A stretch of 32,810 bases of DNA from Parcubacteria group bacterium LiPW_41 (lineage in GTDB: Bacteria; Patescibacteriota; Minisyncoccia; UBA6257; GWB1-50-10). A model generated the notes under the pieces. The model was given only the letters and a program-made list of their open reading frames with translations, made no database searches and was not told the origin of the DNA. The stretch spans positions 1 through 32,810 of the forward strand of contig VMEM01000003.1 in the NCBI GenBank assembly GCA_007375535.1. The letters run 5' to 3'. Of this stretch, positions 26,281 to 32,810 are shown piece after piece. Positions within the stretch are counted from its first letter, which is position 1. Each line of letters begins with the position of its first letter. The position numbers and the translations under genes are program-made.

Positions 26281-27920
26281 TGATGTTATATAAAAACCAA
26301 TTTTTTAGATTGATATCTATAGTCATTGGATTGGTTTCTTTTGTCGCTGTAACGGTGTATGGAATTAATACTACAGACACTGGTTTTCAAGTAAACGCTG
26401 GTGTTTCTAATGTAACCGTTGATGCGTGGGGGACTTGTAATAAAGTAAGTAATGCGAGTGCTAAAAATTATTTTGTACCCACTAAAACATCTGCTGAATG
26501 GACTGCATTCAGAAACAGTTTACCAGCAAACGTAACGTTATCTGCGTGTTGTACTACTGGATATCTTGACGGCGACCTCGACGGCGACGGTGCGGGAGTA
26601 TATGGATGTTATAGTAGTGGTACTATAGTTGCAAATAACAACGACTGCGATGATACAAATGCGTCTATTAAATCAGGGTCAACACGAACCAGATATCAAA
26701 GTTCTACACCGGGATGTGGCACTGCGTGTGCAAGTGAAACACAAACATGTTCAACGGGTGGGGTGTGGTCTGGGACATATTCAGGAACATCATGCACTGC
26801 ATCAACTCAGACTCGTTATGGGGCATTAACTTCAGCATGTGGCACATATAGTTCAACAAGTGAAACGCAAACCTGTCAGACAAATGGAACGTGGTCGCCA
26901 AATAATTATTCATTAACAAGTGCGCCTGCGGCTACAACCCAGACTCGTTATGCGGCCGCAACCTCAACCTGCGGGACATATGGGTCATTGAGTGAAACGC
27001 AAACATGTCAGGCGAATGGTCTATTTAATGGTTCCTATACACTCACTAACCCTCCTGGTGCCGATACGCGAACACGTTATGCCGATTCTGCACCGTGTGA
27101 TGCAGCGTGTTCCAGTCAAACACAAACTTGCCAATCTAATGGAACCTGGTCTCCAAATACCTATATATATAGTTCATGTGCCGCACAGTCTTCAACTGAG
27201 TGGTGGATTGATTTTGATCATGATAATTATGGGAATAACACAAACACACAATGGGCATGCAGCGCTCCATCTGGATATATAAGTGGGGGTGGGACTGTCG
27301 ATTGTAATGATATGGATGGCTCAAAATTCAGAACGGTCGCGGGTTACCGAGATGGTGATTATGACGGATATGGATATGGATCATACCAGACTTGCGTAGG
27401 TGATTGGGTTTCGTATGTTGCAAATAATACTGATTGTTATGACTCTAATTCCAGTGCAAGACCCGGTCAAACTCAATGTTTTTCATCAAATAGAGGGGAT
27501 GGAAGTTTTGATTATAACTGTGACGGGAGTTCATCGCTTATGTATAATCATCCAGTTCTTGGATGTGTTGCATTTGGCGGAATGACATGGCGTGCAGAAA
27601 TACGAAATGAGACTACAGGAGGAACATGTGTTGCAAATTCCACAACTTGTGGTGCGGGGACTGCGTTGGGGTATTGGAAATCGGGGGGTTCATGTGTTTG
27701 TTCTCCGAATACAGTATGTTATTCAGGCAATCCTTCGGCGGGACAATGGGGTTACCCAGTAAGTGCATATGGAGCCAGTGATTGCGGAACACAAAGTGGG
27801 ACATATGAAAGTAATGGTCCAGCTGGAATGTGGCGTGGCGATTCTTCATGTTTACCGGGTAATGAAACTGCAGGAAGTTTTGGTGGCCCCACTACTCCCG
27901 TTTCTTTAATTTGTAGATAA
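26280..27920 (+). CDS. Secreted Cys-rich protein with MopE-like metal-binding repeats
   Basis: A 546-residue protein with an N-terminal signal/anchor helix (residues 9-30). Four Cys-rich repeats of about 40 residues have the pattern T(R/Q)TRY...CG..C/S..(E/Q)TQTC..NG.WS (residues about 135-310). Three Asp-rich stretches, LDGDLDGDGAG with NNDCDDTN, DFDHDNYG with VDCNDMD, and GDYDGYGYG with NTDCYD and DYNCDG, match the 'putative metal-binding motif' of MopE-type proteins, which bind calcium-like ions or copper. More than 30 cysteines imply extensive disulfides, consistent with thiol-redox genes downstream. The stop of the S74 gene and this start overlap (TAATG), so translation is probably coupled. 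A second ATG follows immediately at 26283. Confidence 0.8.
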   Translation: MMLYKNQFFRLISIVIGLVSFVAVTVYGINTTDTGFQVNAGVSNVTVDAWGTCNKVSNASAKNYFVPTKTSAEWTAFRNSLPANVTLSACCTTGYLDGDLDGDGAGVYGCYSSGTIVANNNDCDDTNASIKSGSTRTRYQSSTPGCGTACASETQTCSTGGVWSGTYSGTSCTASTQTRYGALTSACGTYSSTSETQTCQTNGTWSPNNYSLTSAPAATTQTRYAAATSTCGTYGSLSETQTCQANGLFNGSYTLTNPPGADTRTRYADSAPCDAACSSQTQTCQSNGTWSPNTYIYSSCAAQSSTEWWIDFDHDNYGNNTNTQWACSAPSGYISGGGTVDCNDMDGSKFRTVAGYRDGDYDGYGYGSYQTCVGDWVSYVANNTDCYDSNSSARPGQTQCFSSNRGDGSFDYNCDGSSSLMYNHPVLGCVAFGGMTWRAEIRNETTGGTCVANSTTCGAGTALGYWKSGGSCVCSPNTVCYSGNPSAGQWGYPVSAYGASDCGTQSGTYESNGPAGMWRGDSSCLPGNETAGSFGGPTTPVSLICR

Positions 27921-27925
27921 ACTTT

Positions 27926-28792
27926 ATGCAATATAATAAAAAAACAATTTACATTATTTTAGTAGTTCTTTTTATTTTGATCTGTATTTTTTTTCTTTTT
28001 TTTCAAAAAAATAAAGAAAATAAAGTGGAGCCTAATAAAGAAATAGAATCGTATAAAATACTTTCCCAAAAAATGAAGGAGGGGAAGTTGAATAGTGAAG
28101 AACTCAATCTCCTTTCAAAAAAAGAGACTGAACTTGTTGAACTTCAAAAAAGGGGTATTGAGGCTATTGCCACAAAAGATTTTGCTTTGGCGATAGATAT
28201 ATTTTCGAAGTTGACTATGTGGAATGAAGGAAGTCCTCTTCCCCACACACAATTAGGTTGGATCTATGAATTACAAAATAATTCCGAAGGTGCACTCGAG
28301 GAGTATAAAAAAGCGATAGAATTAAATGAAGTTGAAAAGTTGACCTCTCCGTATTTAGGACTCGCACGGTTATATGTGGAAGAAGGTAAATTTACTGAAG
28401 CGGAAACGGTTTTAAAAAATGGAATTGAAATGGACCCTACATATTCCGATTTTTATCTAAAATTGAGTGAAATTTATGGGAAAATGGGAGAGTCAGAAAA
28501 AAAGAATGAATATATCAAAAAATACGAATCTTCACTTAAATCTTCCCAGTTAATCACTAATTCAACCTCTACAGACGTGGGGAAAACCCCCGAATTTTAT
28601 CTTGAACTAGCGCGCGAAGCATTAGTCAATGAAAGAGCGTGGGAAGCTGAAGCAATGGTAAAACTTGGTTTAGAGATTGATAAGAATTATGCCGAGTTTT
28701 ATAATATTTTAAGAATTGTCTATGAAAAATATCATAATCCTGAAAAAGCGAAAGAATATGCGGCAAGATATGAAGAATTACGGATAAAATAG
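27926..28792 (+). CDS. Membrane-anchored TPR protein
   Basis: A 288-residue protein with an N-terminal membrane helix (residues 7-27). From about residue 75 come tetratricopeptide-type helix pairs: AIATKDFALAIDIFSKL, HTQLGWIYELQNNSEGALEEY, YLGLARLYVEEGKFTEAETVL, FYLKLSEIYGKMGESEKKNEY, and two pairs near the C-terminus. TPR domains are scaffolds for protein-protein contacts. Placement 5 bp after the MopE-like gene suggests a role in assembly or display of the fibre and Cys-rich proteins. Runs of T and A at 27983-28016 could allow polymerase slippage. A strong terminator follows. Confidence 0.85.
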   Translation: MQYNKKTIYIILVVLFILICIFFLFFQKNKENKVEPNKEIESYKILSQKMKEGKLNSEELNLLSKKETELVELQKRGIEAIATKDFALAIDIFSKLTMWNEGSPLPHTQLGWIYELQNNSEGALEEYKKAIELNEVEKLTSPYLGLARLYVEEGKFTEAETVLKNGIEMDPTYSDFYLKLSEIYGKMGESEKKNEYIKKYESSLKSSQLITNSTSTDVGKTPEFYLELAREALVNERAWEAEAMVKLGLEIDKNYAEFYNILRIVYEKYHNPEKAKEYAARYEELRIK

Positions 28793-28814
28793 TAGTCCAA
28801 AAATATTTATTTTT

Positions 28815-28838
28815 CCCCATGGCGGTTTAGCCATGGGG
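28815..28838 (+). terminator. Terminator of the fibre operon
   Basis: CCCCATGGC pairs with GCCATGGGG around GGTTTA, followed by T-rich sequence. Confidence 0.85.
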
Positions 28839-28909
28839 TCTTCTTTTTCTCTCGCTATTTATATTTAATAAAGTTTAGTATAATAGAAGCTATATTATAA
28901 ATAATACAT

Positions 28910-29959
28910 ATGAAAATATCACACATCGTACATAAGGTTCGTTCTTTAAGAAAAGAGAGACAAAATAAAGAAAATCAAGGACAGGAGAAGCGAGCTATTT
29001 TTGTGAGCGGGTTAATTATTGTTGCTGCCGCTGTTATTGCGGTTGGCATCCTCACAAAATGGACATTTTTCCTCGGTTCTTCGCTTAGTACTGATACAGT
29101 AAAAGCGAAAACAGAGCAGTTTATTTTTTCTTCGAATCTTTCAGGAGGGAAGAAGGTTGAAATAAAAGAAATTTCAGACGCGGGGGCGGGAATATATAAA
29201 ATTATGGTGCAACTTGAAGGAGCGCCGAGTCTTATTGAATCCTATATAACAAAAGATGGAAAATTATTTTTTCCAAACGTAATGAAGATGGATCCAACTG
29301 ATGCAAATAAATTGCCTCAGACTTCAAAAAATATTCCCAAATCGGATAAACCGAATATAGAACTTTTTGTGATGAGTTATTGTCCATTTGGCACACAAAT
29401 TGAAAAAGGAATTATTCCCGTGCTTGAAACATTAGGAAGCGCAATAGATTTTAGGCTGAAATTTGTTAATTATACGCTTCATGGAAAAAAAGAATTTGAT
29501 GAAAATATAAATCAATATTGTATAGAAAAGGAAGCGCCACAAGCTCTTGTTGGATATCTTAAGTGTTTTGATGGAACAAATAGTAATGCATGTCTTGCTA
29601 TAAATTCTATTAGTGCAGCAACAATTAATGCGTGTGTTTCAGCAACTGATAAAAAATATAAACTTACCGCATTATTTGAAAAAGAGTCAAAAGAACGTCA
29701 AGGGAATTCATCATTTCCACTTCACGAGGATGAAAATAAAGCATACGGAGTTAAAGGTTCTCCTGCACTCGTTATTAATGGCACAAGTGTTGAATCTTCC
29801 CGTGACAGCGCAAGTCTCTTAAAAACAATATGTAGTGCATTTACAAATAAACCATCAACCTGCGATACAAAACTTTCTGATGTTGCTCCTGGTCCTGGAT
29901 TTGGGAATACTCCAGCAGCAGCAGGAGGTGCGGCAACTGCTGGATGTGAAACACAATAA
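28910..29959 (+). CDS. Membrane-anchored DsbA/GILT-like thiol oxidoreductase with single-Cys active site
   Basis: A 349-residue protein with a basic N-terminus, a membrane helix at about residues 30-50 and an extracytoplasmic thioredoxin-fold region. The active site is SYCPFGT near residue 157, so the second Cys of CxxC is replaced by Gly. Further cysteines occur in QYCIEKEAPQ, YLKCF and NACL, and the cis-Pro loop is GVKGSPALVINGT. This pattern fits GILT/DsbA-like proteins of CPR bacteria and archaea. It probably works on disulfides of secreted proteins; the single-Cys site suggests an isomerase or reductase role, or a partner Cys elsewhere. Possible -10 boxes are TATAAT (28879-28884) and TATTAT (28893-28898). 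Confidence 0.85.
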   Translation: MKISHIVHKVRSLRKERQNKENQGQEKRAIFVSGLIIVAAAVIAVGILTKWTFFLGSSLSTDTVKAKTEQFIFSSNLSGGKKVEIKEISDAGAGIYKIMVQLEGAPSLIESYITKDGKLFFPNVMKMDPTDANKLPQTSKNIPKSDKPNIELFVMSYCPFGTQIEKGIIPVLETLGSAIDFRLKFVNYTLHGKKEFDENINQYCIEKEAPQALVGYLKCFDGTNSNACLAINSISAATINACVSATDKKYKLTALFEKESKERQGNSSFPLHEDENKAYGVKGSPALVINGTSVESSRDSASLLKTICSAFTNKPSTCDTKLSDVAPGPGFGNTPAAAGGAATAGCETQ

Positions 29960-29960
29960 A

Positions 29961-29998
29961 AACTAAAAACAAAACCCTTTAAAGGTTTTGTTTTTAGT
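29961..29998 (+). terminator. Terminator of the DsbA-like gene
   Basis: A long A/T-rich inverted repeat: AACTAAAAACAAAACC with GGTTTTGTTTTTAGTT, loop CTTTAA. It contains the -35 (TTGTTT, 29988-29993) of the next gene. Confidence 0.7.
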
Positions 29999-30024
29999 TT
30001 GAGATGCCATATAATAGTGTGTAT

Positions 30025-30369
30025 ATGATTTCGTATGATGATTTTGCAAAAGTGGAACTAAAAACCGCACACGTAGTAACTGCAGAACGGGTTCCCAACT
30101 CAGAAAAATTATTAAGACTTTCTTTGCAGGTTGGGGATACAAATGAAACAGGAGAGCTAGTTGAACGGATTGTTCTTGCGGGGATTGGGAAACAATATGA
30201 GCCAGAATTGCTTGTCGGGAAGGATATTGTGATTGTCGCAAATCTTGAACCACGTTCACTTATGGGAGAGGTGAGTAATGGAATGATTGTTGCAGCAACA
30301 AATGGAGATGGTGTTATCTCAATTCTTCAACCAGACAAACCGATCGGGGGAGGGTGGAAGATAAAATAA
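30025..30369 (+). CDS. Stand-alone tRNA-binding (EMAP II/CsaA/MetRS C-terminal-like) OB-fold protein
   Basis: A 114-residue OB-fold domain, as found at the C-terminus of dimeric methionyl-tRNA synthetases and in the CsaA and Arc1p/EMAP families. Landmarks are FAKVELKTAHVVTAERVPNSEKLLRL, VLAGIGKQYEPELLVGK, and VANLEPRSLMGEVSNGMIVAA. It binds tRNA non-specifically. It may be the detached MetRS appendage supplied in trans, or a CsaA-like chaperone. TTGTTT, 16 bp, TATAAT (30010-30015) precedes the ATG at 30025 by 9 bp; an earlier in-frame ATG at 30004 lies upstream of the -10 and is rejected. Confidence 0.88.
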   Translation: MISYDDFAKVELKTAHVVTAERVPNSEKLLRLSLQVGDTNETGELVERIVLAGIGKQYEPELLVGKDIVIVANLEPRSLMGEVSNGMIVAATNGDGVISILQPDKPIGGGWKIK

Positions 30370-30485
30370 ACCCTAAACACTAATATCGAAATCCTAAACA
30401 AATCCAAAATACAAATTATCGAAACCAGTTTGAATATTTGAGTTTTGATATTGTTTAGAGTTTAGTTTTTTGAATTTAGAGTTTT
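30368..30485. repeat. Intergenic repeat, family B copy 3
   Basis: AAACCCTAAACACTAATATC, ATCCTAAACAAATCC, then CCAGTTTGAATATTTGAG, TTTTGATATTGTTTAGAG and TTTAG. It is nearly the same as 31930-32039 and 32416-32527. The two halves are roughly inverted, so a long imperfect hairpin is possible. Confidence 0.8.
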
Positions 30486-30495
30486 AAATAAATTT

Positions 30496-31287
30496 ATGAA
30501 ACAAAAATTATTTTCTTATGCATTAGTTGGTTGCATCATCCTTATTTTGGGTATTGTTCTTTTTGTTAAGCTAACTCCAACAGGGGAGGAGGTTCTCTCG
30601 TTGTTTAAGTCCTCACATTCATTTTTTCTCCCATTAGTTATTGTTTCCGCTGTTATAGATAGTATCAACCCTTGTGCGTTTTCTATTCTTTTACTAACAA
30701 TTACATTTTTATTTAGTTTGGGAGCAGATAGAAAGAAAATATTTTCTATTGGTGGATCATATATTCTTGGGGTTTTTCTTGTGTATCTTGCAATTGGATT
30801 GGGTATTTTGAATGTTCTTTCATTTTTTAATATTCCCAATTTTGTGGGAAAGGTTGGCGCAATGTTAATTATTCTGCTTGGTATTCTCGACATCATAAAT
30901 ACATATATTCCTTCGTTTCCAATCAAATTAAAAATTCCAAAAGCATCACACAAAACGATGGCGCGTCTTATGGAAAAATCTTCAATTCCTGCTTCTTTTG
31001 CTCTTGGAGCTTTTGTTGGGCTTTGTGAATTCCCTTGTACTGGAGGTCCTTATTTAATGATTCTTGGGTTGCTCCATGATTCGCGTACATTTATGGGTGG
31101 TTTTGGGTATTTATTGCTTTACAATGTGCTTTTTATTGCTCCATTGCTCATTATTTTGGGTATTGCATCAAAAAAGACGTTGGTAGATAGATTTGATGCG
31201 TGGAGAAAGGATGTATCAGGAAAATTGCGTTTTATTGATGGTGCAATTATGATTGGAATGGGAGTGCTCATTTTCTTACTTTCGTAA
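30496..31287 (+). CDS. CcdA/DsbD-like thiol-disulfide membrane protein
   Basis: A 263-residue inner-membrane protein with about seven helices. The redox-active cysteines of the CcdA family are visible: NPCAFS at about residues 58-63 in the first core helix, and GLCEFPCTGGPY at about 175-186 in the fourth. It would carry reducing equivalents from cytoplasmic thioredoxin across the membrane to extracytoplasmic thiol proteins, such as the DsbA-like protein at 28910 and the thioredoxin at 32050. The C-terminal codons and stop lie within a 13-bp perfect hairpin. The start is the first ATG after a family B repeat; a weak TTAAAT box ends 6 bp before it. Confidence 0.88.
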   Translation: MKQKLFSYALVGCIILILGIVLFVKLTPTGEEVLSLFKSSHSFFLPLVIVSAVIDSINPCAFSILLLTITFLFSLGADRKKIFSIGGSYILGVFLVYLAIGLGILNVLSFFNIPNFVGKVGAMLIILLGILDIINTYIPSFPIKLKIPKASHKTMARLMEKSSIPASFALGAFVGLCEFPCTGGPYLMILGLLHDSRTFMGGFGYLLLYNVLFIAPLLIILGIASKKTLVDRFDAWRKDVSGKLRFIDGAIMIGMGVLIFLLS

Positions 31288-31296
31288 GAAAATGAG
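31267..31296 (+). terminator. Hairpin spanning the ccdA-like stop codon
   Basis: CTCATTTTCTTAC and GTAAGAAAATGAG form a perfect 13-bp stem around TTTC. No T run follows, so it may protect the mRNA end rather than terminate transcription. Confidence 0.55.
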
Positions 31297-31299
31297 TAA

Positions 31300-31400
31300 A
31301 TCAAAACTCAAATCTCAAAATGCAAAGTTGAAGCTAAAAACTTTTTAACTTAAAACCTTTACGTTTCATTTTTGACTTTTGCACTTTACGCTTTACACTA
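31300..31400 (+). repeat. Intergenic repeat, family A copy 3, carrying a promoter
   Basis: TCAAAACTCAAATCTCAAAA, GCAAAGTTGAAGCTAAAAAC, then TTTTTGACTTTTGCACTTT and CTTTACACTA. It ends with TTGACT (31372-31377), 16 bp, TACACT (31394-31399), the same promoter arrangement as copy 2. Confidence 0.75.
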
Positions 31401-31406
31401 ACATAT

Positions 31407-31943
31407 ATGGATTTCGAAATAATTAAACAAAAAATTGAAGAGATGAAGAAGAAGGGGGACGTTGATCTCTCACTTGATGAAGATCTTTCAATTGCAATTA
31501 TGAATCTTGTGAGTTTGGAGGAGCATTTTTTCTTTACTGCAGAAAAGACAAAGAAAGATGACTATTTCAATTTGTTGCGTGAGGTGAGAGAAATGCGAAG
31601 GGAGTTGTTGGGAAAGATGATGACACAAAACGAGGGAGAGACGTGGTGTATATCAAAACATCTTCTCGCGACCTCAATGCGTCTCATGGAAGTAGGAACA
31701 AAATTAGAAGGAAGTGGAAAGAGGGAGGAAGCAAAGCGTATGTTTGATTTGGCATATAAATCATATGCAATGTTCTTTGGGATTCGTTTGAAACTTGTTG
31801 ATATAAGCTCAATAAAAAAAATTGATGATTCCCAGCTTTCAAAACATGACACAAAGCCAAAAGATGGTCCGTGGTCATTTGAAGATATTGTCGAAAAAAT
31901 GGTTGACTGCTGCGACGAATCAGATAAAAATCCTAAGCACTAA
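31407..31943 (+). CDS. Conserved helical protein of unknown function
   Basis: A 178-residue, mostly alpha-helical, soluble protein with no signal peptide. Striking segments are SLEEHFFFTAEKTKKDDYFNLLREVREMRRELLGKM, then GETWCISKHLLATSMRLMEVG and AYKSYAMFFGIRL. The clustered His, Glu, Cys and Trp (EEH, WC-KH) are the kind of residues that could bind metal, but no known site is recognised. A similar hypothetical protein is common in CPR genomes in my recollection; no function is known to me. TACACT (31394-31399) ends 7 bp before the ATG. The last residues (NPKH) and the stop codon are read from the beginning of a family B repeat. Confidence 0.8.
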   Translation: MDFEIIKQKIEEMKKKGDVDLSLDEDLSIAIMNLVSLEEHFFFTAEKTKKDDYFNLLREVREMRRELLGKMMTQNEGETWCISKHLLATSMRLMEVGTKLEGSGKREEAKRMFDLAYKSYAMFFGIRLKLVDISSIKKIDDSQLSKHDTKPKDGPWSFEDIVEKMVDCCDESDKNPKH

Positions 31944-32039
31944 TATCGAAATCCTAAACAAATTCAAAATACTAAAATCGGTTTGAATATTTGAGTTTTG
32001 ATATTGTTTAGAATTTAGGGTTTAGAAATTAGAATTTTA
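31930..32039. repeat. Intergenic repeat, family B copy 4
   Basis: ATCCTAAGCACTAATATC, ATCCTAAACAAATTC, then GGTTTGAATATTTGAG, TTTTGATATTGTTTAGAA and TTTAGGGTTTAGAAATTAG. Its left end encodes the C-terminus and stop of the preceding gene. Confidence 0.8.
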
Positions 32040-32049
32040 TAAAGGATTT

Positions 32050-32418
32050 ATGAATAAAAAGAATATATTAATTACTATCGGACTTGTTGTTTTAGTTGTT
32101 GGCTTCATTGTGTTCATGTGGTATTTGGCGCAACCAAAACCTGTTGCTCCTGAAGTTGTAGCATTATCGCAATGTCTAAAAGAAAAAGGTGCAGTAATGT
32201 ATGGGACGTATTGGTGTTCTCATTGTAAAGAACAAAAGAGGATGTTTGGAGACGCATTTAAAAATATCTCATACGTTGAATGCACAGAAAAAGAAAAAGA
32301 GTGTACCGTAGCGGGAATAGAGGGATACCCAACCTGGGTGTTTGCTGATGGATCAAAGCTTCCTGGTGTACAAGAATTTAAAGTACTCGCAGACAAAGCA
32401 GGATGCCCATTTCGGTAA
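32050..32418 (+). CDS. Membrane-anchored thioredoxin-like protein
   Basis: A 122-residue protein with an N-terminal membrane helix (residues 6-26) and a short thioredoxin fold outside the membrane. The active site is YWCSHCKEQK with C56 and C59. Two further cysteines (VEC, KECTV) may form a structural disulfide. The cis-Pro loop is GIEGYPTWVFADG. This is the type of thioredoxin domain that is fused to vitamin K epoxide reductase in many bacteria, here on its own. It is a natural partner of the CcdA-like and DsbA-like proteins encoded just upstream. AAAGGA lies close before the ATG. Confidence 0.88.
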   Translation: MNKKNILITIGLVVLVVGFIVFMWYLAQPKPVAPEVVALSQCLKEKGAVMYGTYWCSHCKEQKRMFGDAFKNISYVECTEKEKECTVAGIEGYPTWVFADGSKLPGVQEFKVLADKAGCPFR

Positions 32419-32527
32419 ACCCTAAACACCAATATCGAAACTCTAAACAAATTCAAATTACCAAAACCAGTTTGAGTATTTGAGTTTTGATATTGTTTAG
32501 AATTTAGGGTTTAGAAATTAGAATTTA
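32416..32527. repeat. Intergenic repeat, family B copy 5
   Basis: TAAACCCTAAACACCAATATC, CTCTAAACAAATTC, CCAGTTTGAGTATTTGAG, TTTTGATATTGTTTAG, TTTAGGGTTTAGAAATTAG. It supplies the stop codon of the preceding thioredoxin gene (TAA at its first bases). Confidence 0.8.
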
Positions 32528-32532
32528 TTAGG

Positions 32533-32557
32533 CTCTGTTCTCACGACAGAGTATAAT
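32533..32557 (+). promoter_or_regulatory. Promoter with operator-like inverted repeat
   Basis: CTCTGT (32533-32538) and ACAGAG (32546-32551) are perfect inverted repeats that directly abut TATAAT (32552-32557). A repressor bound there would block the -10. The ATG follows 6 bp later. Confidence 0.5.
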
Positions 32558-32563
32558 TGTTAT

Positions 32564-32810
32564 ATGGCTCGTGTCCAAAATATTGAAACCTTTCAAAAAT
32601 CAGACTTAAGAAAGAAAGCACTTGAGATTATTGAGGCGGCGTATGACGCTATCGACACAGAGCGTGCAATTGAACGTGTAGTTCAGATTACAAAAACAAC
32701 GCTTCAACTCGGAGAGGTAAAAATTTCACTTGATACAGTTGATAGAATTTTTATTGTGGGGGCAGGCAAGTGTTCTCCTATTGCTGCATGTGCACTTGAA
32801 AGTATATTGG
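32564..32810 (+). CDS. Glycerate 2-kinase family protein (DUF4147/MOFRL), N-terminal part
   Basis: The first 82 residues of a gene that runs out of the window. The sequence SDLRKKALEIIEAAYDAIDT, then VDRIFIVGAGKCSPIAACALESIL, is the typical start of the GckA/TtuD family: a helical lead-in followed by the glycine-rich strand-turn-helix (VGAGKxS). These cytoplasmic enzymes phosphorylate D-glycerate to 2-phosphoglycerate and feed it into lower glycolysis. TATAAT ends 6 bp before the ATG and there is no Shine-Dalgarno. The C-terminal MOFRL domain is not visible. Confidence 0.85.
   Translation, partial: MARVQNIETFQKSDLRKKALEIIEAAYDAIDTERAIERVVQITKTTLQLGEVKISLDTVDRIFIVGAGKCSPIAACALESIL

Noticed and set aside
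30368-32527. Regularly spaced repeats that might suggest a CRISPR array
   Set aside because: The repeats are about 110 bp, separated by whole genes or long gaps, and are imperfect inverted repeats, not 25-40 bp direct repeats with spacers.

Overview
The window reads as a chromosome segment of an uncultivated, A+T-rich bacterium, most likely of the Candidate Phyla Radiation (Patescibacteria, Parcubacteria-like). That placement is inferred from gene style: very small housekeeping genes, giant secreted proteins built from NVGIGT-type repeats, stand-alone GIY-YIG, four-helix-bundle and REP-associated transposase genes, and A/T-rich repeats filling intergenic spaces. The code is standard: TGA, TAA and TAG all act as stops, and release factor 1 is present.

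Left part (1-9 kb), housekeeping: the 3' end of prfA; tRNA-Lys(TTT), tRNA-Arg(TCG), tRNA-Ala(CGC) and tRNA-Pro(CGG), none with an encoded CCA end; a DMT transporter; a small coiled-coil protein divergent from the CCA-adding enzyme; 3-methyladenine glycosylase with a cupin; a CPA2 antiporter; a PHP phosphoesterase; a CmpX/MscS-like membrane protein; and ribosomal protein L21. Each tRNA transcription unit is followed by a terminator, a 95-150 bp hairpin-rich segment, a second copy of that tRNA's own 3' end, and a second terminator.

Middle part (9-24.5 kb), accessory: four small membrane proteins with classical Shine-Dalgarno sites; a REP-associated transposase with its palindrome inside and downstream of the gene; a hicBA pair; a 1670-residue secreted repeat protein; a GIY-YIG nuclease within an 18-bp inverted repeat; five membrane-anchored cupredoxin-like proteins; two four-helix-bundle proteins; a large unknown membrane-anchored protein; and a zinc-ribbon/PD-(D/E)XK protein.

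Right part (24.5-32.8 kb), envelope: an apparent operon of a peptidase-S74 (self-chaperoned) fibre protein, a Cys-rich MopE-like protein and a TPR protein, then a DsbA/GILT-like oxidoreductase, a CcdA-like membrane protein and a membrane-anchored thioredoxin, interleaved with a stand-alone tRNA-binding domain, a helical protein of unknown function and the start of a glycerate 2-kinase gene. A reasonable reading is a cell-surface programme: fibres and Cys-rich or copper-site proteins outside, and a thiol-disulfide relay to fold them.

Two window-wide signals stand out. About sixteen genes have a -10-like hexamer ending only 6-9 bp before the start codon, which implies leaderless mRNAs. The small proteins at 1.9 and 9-10 kb instead have a spaced promoter plus a strong AGGAGG. 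Families of A/T-rich intergenic repeats sit directly upstream of genes, sometimes supplying the promoter, the start or stop codon, or an in-frame coding insert.
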